64,000 nt of DNA from Rhipidocladum racemiflorum (Eukaryota; Streptophyta; Magnoliopsida; Poales; Poaceae): contig CM070570.1 of NCBI GenBank assembly GCA_036346355.1, positions 45,089,592-45,153,591 of the forward strand. The letters are read 5' to 3'. This document shows positions 57,896 through 64,000 of the stretch, in pieces; positions within the stretch are counted from its first letter, which is position 1; each line of letters opens with the position of its first letter. Under the pieces are notes generated by a model. The model did not search any database. It worked only from the letters and a program-made list of their open reading frames with translations, and was not told the origin of the DNA. The translations under genes and the position numbers were made by a program.

Positions 57896-58114
57896 AGGGG
57901 ATCAAAGACGGTTCTAGTTAGAAACTGTTTGTGATATTGTAGTATCATAGACAGTTTCTAACTAGAACCGTTTGTGGCGTGTATATCACATATGGTGGCT
58001 AAACTGTTTGTGATATGTTGTTATATCACTAACACATGGTCACAGACGGTTCAAAAATCCGTATGTGATGACGGTTCTGAATCATTTGCGATGTTATTAT
58101 TTGTAGTAGTGGTA

Positions 58115-59485
58115 ACTGATAGTCTTAGTTAACACACAAATTGGGCATACGTGGGATGTTTTGGACACGCTCATCAGATCGATGTGTAGAATAATTATTC
58201 TACACTTAGGTGTAGAATAGCGCTTTTCGTGTATATATATGTTGAAATAAATTTTAGAATTAATTTATTGGAATAAGTCAAATAGATGTTGAGTTGGGTG
58301 AGGGATTTTAGTCCCAAGTTGCTTAGCTAGGTGGTGGAAAACCAACTTATGAGGTGAGCTCTTGTATGAATTCAAGTTTGAGTTGGTGGTAAAGCTAAAG
58401 GTACACATGATTAACTATGTTAGGCTTTGTACACACATGCACGCGCGTGTGTATTGTATATTTTTCGTGTTTGTCTCTACATCACCTTACACTTCGACTG
58501 GTGAATTGGTGTCACGGTCTTAGCAAGACGCATGTTCTAGTGCGGTTAGTCCGTTCACCCACGATACGAAATACCAGGGCTTGATTCCCAAGATCATGGT
58601 AGTTTTATTTTTTGTAACACCAAGTTCTCGTGAGGCAGTTTTAGCTTGACGTGCCTTTATAAGAAGATGTCCTTACTCAAAAGGAAGCAATGAAAAACCG
58701 ATCATGTCTCTCTCTGTAGCTCTCTGCTTCCTCCTGTACCTGCTATTACCCAAGCTATTATGTCCCTTCATCCGTCGTGCAACGGGCGTGAGGGAGAGCA
58801 GTGTCTACGATCTGACGCCTACCTTTTGATGAGTTGTATGAGAGACTGGCGATTAGGTTTCTGGAAAGCGCCATACCACGCGACTGCTCGTCTTCATCTT
58901 TGATTGTTGTGTCGCTCCTACGCAATTTCCTATTCTTCACCAAGTCCGTTGTAAGTATCTCGGACTGACTAGTTGTTGATTTAAGTAATAATTTTCTTCG
59001 CAATTAAATCTGTTGAGAATGCATGCTGCTATGATAATAGTGTTTATATTGTGTATCAGTTAAGCTATCTAGCATATGTAGGCTTGCCTTATTTACTAGT
59101 ATGTCACGTATTCATCGAATATTTGCTAGCTGCTAGTAATCTTATCGTAGACGCAATATTTAATTTTATGTTTTGTTGCATAACTATGTAATTAAATTAA
59201 CGTTATGTCATGTTAATTTTCTAATGATATATACGGTACAATAGTAGGTATATAAATATTTATGTATAAACTAATAAATTTTCTTGATTAATGATTCGGA
59301 AATTTTGTAAATATGTTTGTACATAGCTAGCATCTCCAATGCTCAAAGGTTGCAAGTGCTTCCAGGTACTTTTCTTGCCACATTGGATTCAAATATTGTT
59401 TCAGAGAATGTCTCGGCACTTGACAGGTTTTCCGAAATTTTTTCAGAGAATGTTTCAGAGAATATGAAAATTGTTTCAGAGAATA
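58115..59485. other. Unassigned DNA, possibly an old LTR relic
   Basis: A perfect 22-bp palindrome lies at 58184-58205. A TATA-like CCTTTATAAGAAG at about 58651 and CT-rich sequence after it resemble an LTR promoter, but no paired ends with a target duplication were found. No coding sequence was recognised. Confidence 0.4.
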
Positions 59486-59489
59486 TCAT

Positions 59490-59717
59490 TTCGAACATAG
59501 TTGTAGTCAAACTTTTAAAATTTTAACCATCAATATCTTTTTTCATTATTTAAATTGGATACATAGAAATCATGTGTGTAGATTTGTCTCGAAAAGTACT
59601 TTCATTATATTATAATTTTATTGTGTTTTATAAATATATTATAATAAAAATTAGTGGTTAAAACTGTGTTTTGGAGATTCGATATCCAAAATGATAACCA
59701 TTTATGACTAGAGGGAG
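59490..59717. mobile_element. Stowaway-like MITE, partial
   Basis: The right end, read on the minus strand, is CTCCCTCTAGTCATAAATGG next to TA. The interior (CAAACTTTTAAAATTTTAAC) resembles common grass Stowaway sequences. The left end is not recognisable. Just to the left, TTTCAGAGAATNT is repeated several times (59400-59485). Confidence 0.45.
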
Positions 59718-60344
59718 TATGTCTAAGATGGACACTCTTCATGGTCTCTATCAAAACGTGGAGTATCTAAGACCAAATTAAGATGGATATTTATTTAAAC
59801 TACATTATTAAATTAAGGACAGGAGTGCCACAATAAATTACCTGGCGAACAAGGCAGTGCCGGACCATGGCCATGCATTCTGCTGTGCTCATTCTACCTT
59901 TTTTTTTCTGAATTTTTTTTGAAGCAAACCCATTTCTTTTTAGAGTAGAAGCAAACTCATTGTAGTATTTGAGTTGGACACATCCTTCCGTACCAGGCGG
60001 TTCAACAAGTTAGGAAAGCCCTGTACATCTCAACTAAATATTAAACTCCAGATACGCTTCGTATGATGCAGGCCAGTGTATACTTGAGAAATTCCTATTA
60101 GTTTCAATAAAAATGTGTTCCATATTGCCTTCTACTTTGATAATCTACTGGTCTTCAGATGTGCGGGAGGGGGCTTCATCACAAGATTTCTTCTGAAAAT
60201 TCGTAGTTTGTCAGCACAGTATTGAGTTGACTCCAGTCCATGATGTGAATCAACTACGAAGGTCGTGTATGCATGCACGTGTCCTTTCCCAGGACTAGCC
60301 TGGCATAGCGAGCTAGAGCGAATAGAACGGCCGTTTATGTCTTA
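59718..60344. other. Intergenic DNA, no gene seen
   Basis: No coding frame, RNA gene or element was recognised. Confidence 0.5.
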
Positions 60345-60636
60345 GGCATCTACAGTGGTATAGACGATAGCTATCTATGATATACATCTATGTTATTTAT
60401 AGATAGTACTAAAGATAACTTATACAATAGACTGTCTATATAGCTGTCTGTAATGATCTCTTATATAATTAATAGACTGTCTGTACAATGGTATACACAC
60501 TATAAAGTTGTCTATAAGGTCGTATGTTAAATAATAGACAGCATATTTTTCTCTCTTCCCTCTCTCTCTTCCACATAGTCTAAAATCTGATGTGACATAC
60601 CCTTATAGATAGCTGACATGTACCATTGTACATGCC
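60345..60636. mobile_element. MITE of undetermined superfamily
   Basis: The left end GGCATCTACAGTGGTA and the right end, read on the minus strand, GGCATGTACAATGGTA form inverted repeats. The interior is rich in ATAGACTGTCTATA-like motifs. No convincing target duplication was seen, so the superfamily is left open. Confidence 0.6.
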
Positions 60637-61459
60637 CGGTAATTAAGTTCTAAAAACTTCTGTACGGTTAGCAACTAGCAGGATCAAATGCAAGAGCTTC
60701 CCTGCTCATATGTTGATCTGCAAACCTGACCTACGAGAACTCATATGAATAGGACTGCACAAAAACAAAATAAATAAAGGCATGGCAGGACCGCACAGGA
60801 GCTCGTATCTCGATATCTCATCAGCTGGTGCCCAAAACGTTTACCCATGAGCTTAATCCTGCTCATATGACTATGAACCATACATCTGAGCTACAGAGAC
60901 AAGATAAAAAAGAAGCCAATGCATACTCAACAAGTCAACATACTAGATTGCTCGCTGCTTGCAACCACTAGATCTTCACCAGAGAGAATAGTATTCCAGC
61001 AATCATTTTTTTCACTAAGCAACGTTACAGCCTCGATGCAGACTCAGCAATCTTGGAGGCAATATATACCACTTGGAGGCAATATATACCACTGTAGTCT
61101 ATTAGAATGCCGATTTGGGATAACAATTGAGTTGGCATCTTACATAATAATCACAGGGCGTAAATGGATGGTGCCATTAACCCCTTGTTAAATAGACAGA
61201 AGCAGTTGACAACAAGAATTAGTTAACTTGACAATCATCTCCAGAATAGCACCAATCATGATAATTTTGCATCAGAAAGAAAAAGTTCCCCTGAGACAGG
61301 AGCCACTAGACTCAATAATTTAGATATCAAATGACGAGATATCAGCCCACAAAATGCTGCAGTCTGTGTCAGCTAAAAAAGGCAAGTAGATTCCGAACAT
61401 GTCCTTACAGGAACTGCAGGCAAAAAAAACATCCAAGGCCGGCAGGACAACAGGTGCAA
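60637..61459. other. 3' flank and untranslated region of the 61460-63612 gene
   Basis: No coding sequence of its own. A 22-bp tandem duplication (core CTTGGAGGCAATATATACCA) lies near 61050-61093. The nearer part (about 61200-61459) probably includes the 3' untranslated region of the minus-strand gene; no clear polyadenylation signal was singled out. Confidence 0.45.
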
Positions 61460-63612
61460 TCACCACAATCTAGGGGGAGACTCTGCCCGAATGAACTCCT
61501 TAAGAAGAGCCTTCTCTTCATTGATTTTGTTCTTCTCAGCAACGTTGTGTGGTTTGATCTTCCGCTTCTCTTCTAGCATCCACTTGTAGACCTGGCGCTG
61601 CTCATCTTCTGATATTGGTGGAAGTACTCTTTTGGGAGGAGGAGTAGGCTCGGGAGTCTTAGCAGTTGCACTTGCTGGGGACGACAATGCTGCAGCTGCT
61701 GCTGCTGCAGCAGCAGTCTCAGCAATTTTCTTTTCCCGATCTCTTTTGTAGGTCTTCGCAAATACATAAACTGCATGTTACAGGGATGTCAACTTACTGA
61801 AAGATCTGAGTAAACAGCAGATGAAACAAGAGTGCTAGAGAAATGCGTATCTGCAGTAGCTTTCAAAGCCCCGAACATTGATTGCCATGCAGTGAAAAAT
61901 ACAGTACATAGGTGCAATCATAAAGTGGCAGGCATACCTACATGGATAAACTAAATTAAGTTATTTTGCATGTTTAATCAAAACTAGTTCCTCGAATTAT
62001 TGTGCGAAGAATGATGCAGGTGAAAAAAGAGGAAAGGATTAAGCCAAATGACAAAAAAGTCATCAGCAGAAAAATTGGCATCTACCACATAGCAAGCTTA
62101 ATTCCTACTTGCTTTAAGAGGGGACTCGGGTTATCAATGGGCCTTCACATGCATAAGCGAACTGGTCGGTCACAACAGCATTTTACTAAAAATGTTGCAG
62201 TAGTACTGTTGTAGCTGCTATACTTTGGGATTTGTAAATTCTAAAGAGATTAACTGACAATCATTTTTATTTTCTCTCCCGTACCGCATCTTCTCTCTTG
62301 CCGTCTCACAGACTGCAGAGTAATTACACTATGTTGCTCTGCTTCAGGCCCTCAACTGAAGTTGGTGCCAATGGTTGTGCGTGCACAAGTGAACTCTATG
62401 GCTATCCCATTCATCTAAATCCAAAATACAGGCAATCGAGCAAGTTGACAACCTAGCACAGACCCTGGTACAGAACAGATCAATGAGTATTGGGTAGTTT
62501 ACTTTCTGGACTCCACAGAGAATGGTCACTTACATATATGGTTCATTCATGTAGTGATACAGATGAAATCCTGTAAAAACAAAACAGTGAATTTAACTTT
62601 ATAACAGTGAAGTGAAACAGATTCCCTGGCCATTTTGGGTAATTGTAGCTTATCTCATCTATTACTTTTCTATTAAATGGAGAGTGAGCACCACCTATTG
62701 GGGTAATTTTTTATCAAGAAAATTCCATACTCCACATCCATCTTACCAAAATTCTGCAATGAATAGTTGGGATCAAACTCCATCGGTTGATTTCACCACC
62801 TGGCATGTGCTACCACTGGAACTACCGTGTTCTGGGTCATCAATATTCGTAAACTATTGAATTTCAATTAGCACAAAGATACTCCCAATGCAAATCCTAT
62901 GTCTCTTGTTTCCATTCACCCGATCAAAAATAACCCTTAATGACTAATATAGTCTTGTTATAAGAAAGAAGAAAAAGGCAAATTTCCACAAAGTAATCAT
63001 CCATATCTTACCAGCAGCTAAACGTCTAGTGATCTAGTCCCATCGACACTCGCGTAAGACAAAAGAATCCATTTCTTGTTTCCCAGGTACGGAACTAAAA
63101 ACGCCTGTCAAGCCATCCGACCCCAACAATCCTATCGCGGAATAATCCTTTCAATCTCATGACCCCAAATCCACTCCCCTTGTTAGTGACATGTCACATC
63201 TTTCCAAGAAAACACTTGGACAAAACTGACGTGACCCACTATCATTAAGCACACGGACAAGTACAAATCGCTCCCGATCATTTTCTAGCACCTAACCACT
63301 AGGCTTTGCTTTGCTGCAAATTAACAAGATTCAGTCATTCTCTCGCAAATCTACACAGGGAAGAGCCCCAAGAACCCTAGGCGACAGGAAAATTGCATTG
63401 ATCGAATCGTAGCAAGCGCAAGAGGGTGCTAGAAATGGAGGGGTAAAATAAAAGATTAAAAAGGAAAGAGATAAGTACGGTGGTGCCTCGCCTCCGATGA
63501 AGATGTTGGCGGCGAGGAGGAAGGGGAAGACGCGGCGCATGAAGACCACCTTCGCCGCCGCCGGCCCCTCCTGTGCCGCGGCGGCGGGATCGGACTTGCC
63601 TGCGGCGGTCAT
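61460..63612 (-). CDS. Small plant protein with one predicted membrane segment, function unknown
   Basis: Two exons, 63612-63492 and 61770-61460, give 143 residues. The N-terminus is Ala-rich. A basic-hydrophobic segment follows (about residues 25-48: VVFMRRVFPFLLAANIFIG, then VYVFAK across the splice), a probable membrane anchor. Then come a charged stretch (KTYKRDREKKIAE), a run of eight Ala, a Pro/Thr linker, and a charged helical C-terminus (EDEQRQVYKWMLEEKRKIKP, with LLKEFIRAESPPRLW at the end). The join keeps the frame only if the intron starts with GC (GAG|GCGAGG). The acceptor is TGCAG. I do not recognise a named family. The anchor and length suggest a small organelle or endomembrane protein, which is inference. 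It has no neighbours of related function. Confidence 0.82.
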
Positions 63613-64000
63613 CGCGACGAGCTCACGGGGAGATCGCGGGCTGGGGCGACGGGAATGGTGGCGGCGAGACGAGGAGACGACTGCGTGTAGTGTTTCCCTT
63701 TCCCCCTTCTCAAGCTCACATTTTCACTTGGCTTTAATCATGGCCGTTCATCATGGCCGTATATTGACACGTGGGGTGGGCTTTTTTGATGGCGTGGCTT
63801 GCCACGTCGGAGCGCCCCGCAAGATTAGCTATGTTGTAAAATGTAGTTGTTTACCCGCTCCAATTAACAGCATGCTCATACGAACACACGAACGACGTAG
63901 AAGTACAAATAGAAGCACACACAATGTATGGGGGCAAAGTTCTCTTTTTAATAGATTAATTTTTTTGTATAAGACAATGCCCAATATATAGTAGAAAAAT
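63613..64000 (-). promoter_or_regulatory. Upstream region of the 61460-63612 gene
   Basis: GC-rich to about 63830, then AT-rich. ACACGTGG (a G-box-like core, about 63769) and GCCACGTCGG (about 63801) are ACGT-type elements that plant bZIP factors often bind. No clear TATA box was found near the start. Nothing else is recognisable up to the window edge. Confidence 0.4.

Larger units (their letters stand above)
30035..58111. mobile_element. CACTA (En/Spm) non-autonomous element, expanded to 28 kb by nested insertions
   Basis: The left end is CACTACTACAGAAAAG; the right end read on the minus strand is CACTACTACAAATAA. The flanks are GTA at 30032-30034 and 58112-58114, a perfect 3-bp duplication. 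Subterminal repeats of the type TCACAGACGGTTC or AACCGTTTGTGATG fill 30060-30300 and 57895-58095. Removing the Gypsy insertion leaves about 3 kb: 30035-30821 plus about 55941-58111. No transposase was found in the native part, so mobility would have needed a helper. A GC-rich leader-like segment (about 30340-30660, with AAACCCTAGCC) may be a captured 5' exon of unknown origin. Confidence 0.87.

Noticed and set aside
58231..59010. Possible solo LTR (TGTTGAAATAA start, TATA-like box)
   Set aside because: No matching CA end with a 5-bp target duplication could be found, so it is not called as an element.
62534..62570. Possible 37-bp middle exon of the small membrane-protein gene, with good AG and GTAAGT borders
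   Set aside because: Including it shifts the frame of the last exon. Joining 63492 directly to 61770 keeps the frame. It might be an alternative exon, but sequence alone does not support it.

Overview
This is nuclear DNA of a grass, most likely rice or a close Oryza relative. The evidence is plant intron-exon structure, a plant GH35 beta-galactosidase, and a dense load of grass-type transposons: Stowaway, Tourist/PIF, hAT, CACTA, MULE, a Gypsy element and a Sirevirus-like Copia element. The species call is an inference, since no marker is decisive. Only two genes look functional. One is the 5' part of a secreted beta-galactosidase (minus strand, 12 exons, 44-3714; its 3' end lies beyond the left edge). 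The other is a two-exon gene for a small predicted membrane protein of about 143 residues (minus strand, 61460-63612). Almost everything between them is transposable elements, gene fragments and sequence with no recognisable content.

Layout: 1-3.7 kb beta-galactosidase. 3.9-7.1 kb three hAT-type non-autonomous elements, two of them back to back and sharing one 8-bp target duplication. 7.1-9.1 kb unassigned DNA, a diverged hAT relative and a Stowaway MITE. 9.8-11.5 kb a roughly 110-bp tandem array interrupted by a hAT MITE. 12.3-15.2 kb remnants connected with a Mutator-like element (terminal-repeat-like sequence, a broken zinc-finger gene, a dead transposase C-terminus). 15.4-17.0 kb a Tourist/PIF element with a nested hAT. 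18.5-19.4 kb decayed Copia pol. 20.3-20.8 kb a Tourist-like element with an internal tandem duplication. 22.6-23.1 kb a very GC-rich hAT element. 23.7-28.5 kb a CACTA element with a decayed TNP2 transposase and a solo LTR. 28.9-30.0 kb more of the 110-bp repeat family around a broken RWP-RK (RKD-type) gene fragment.

30,035-58,111 is one CACTA element (3-bp GTA target duplication) of about 3 kb that swelled to 28 kb. A Gypsy element (30,822-55,935, duplication CTATG) sits in it. The 5' LTR of the Gypsy holds a hAT element, which holds a small MULE-type MITE. The 3' LTR of the Gypsy is split by a minus-strand Sirevirus-like Copia element (about 42,273-55,030), whose own 5' LTR holds a solo LTR (50,592-54,004, duplication GAACC). 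The native right part of the CACTA carries an 850-bp foldback.

58.1-61.4 kb is mostly unassigned, with two MITE-like sequences. Element boundaries were set by eye from terminal repeats and target-site duplications. No database search or alignment was run.
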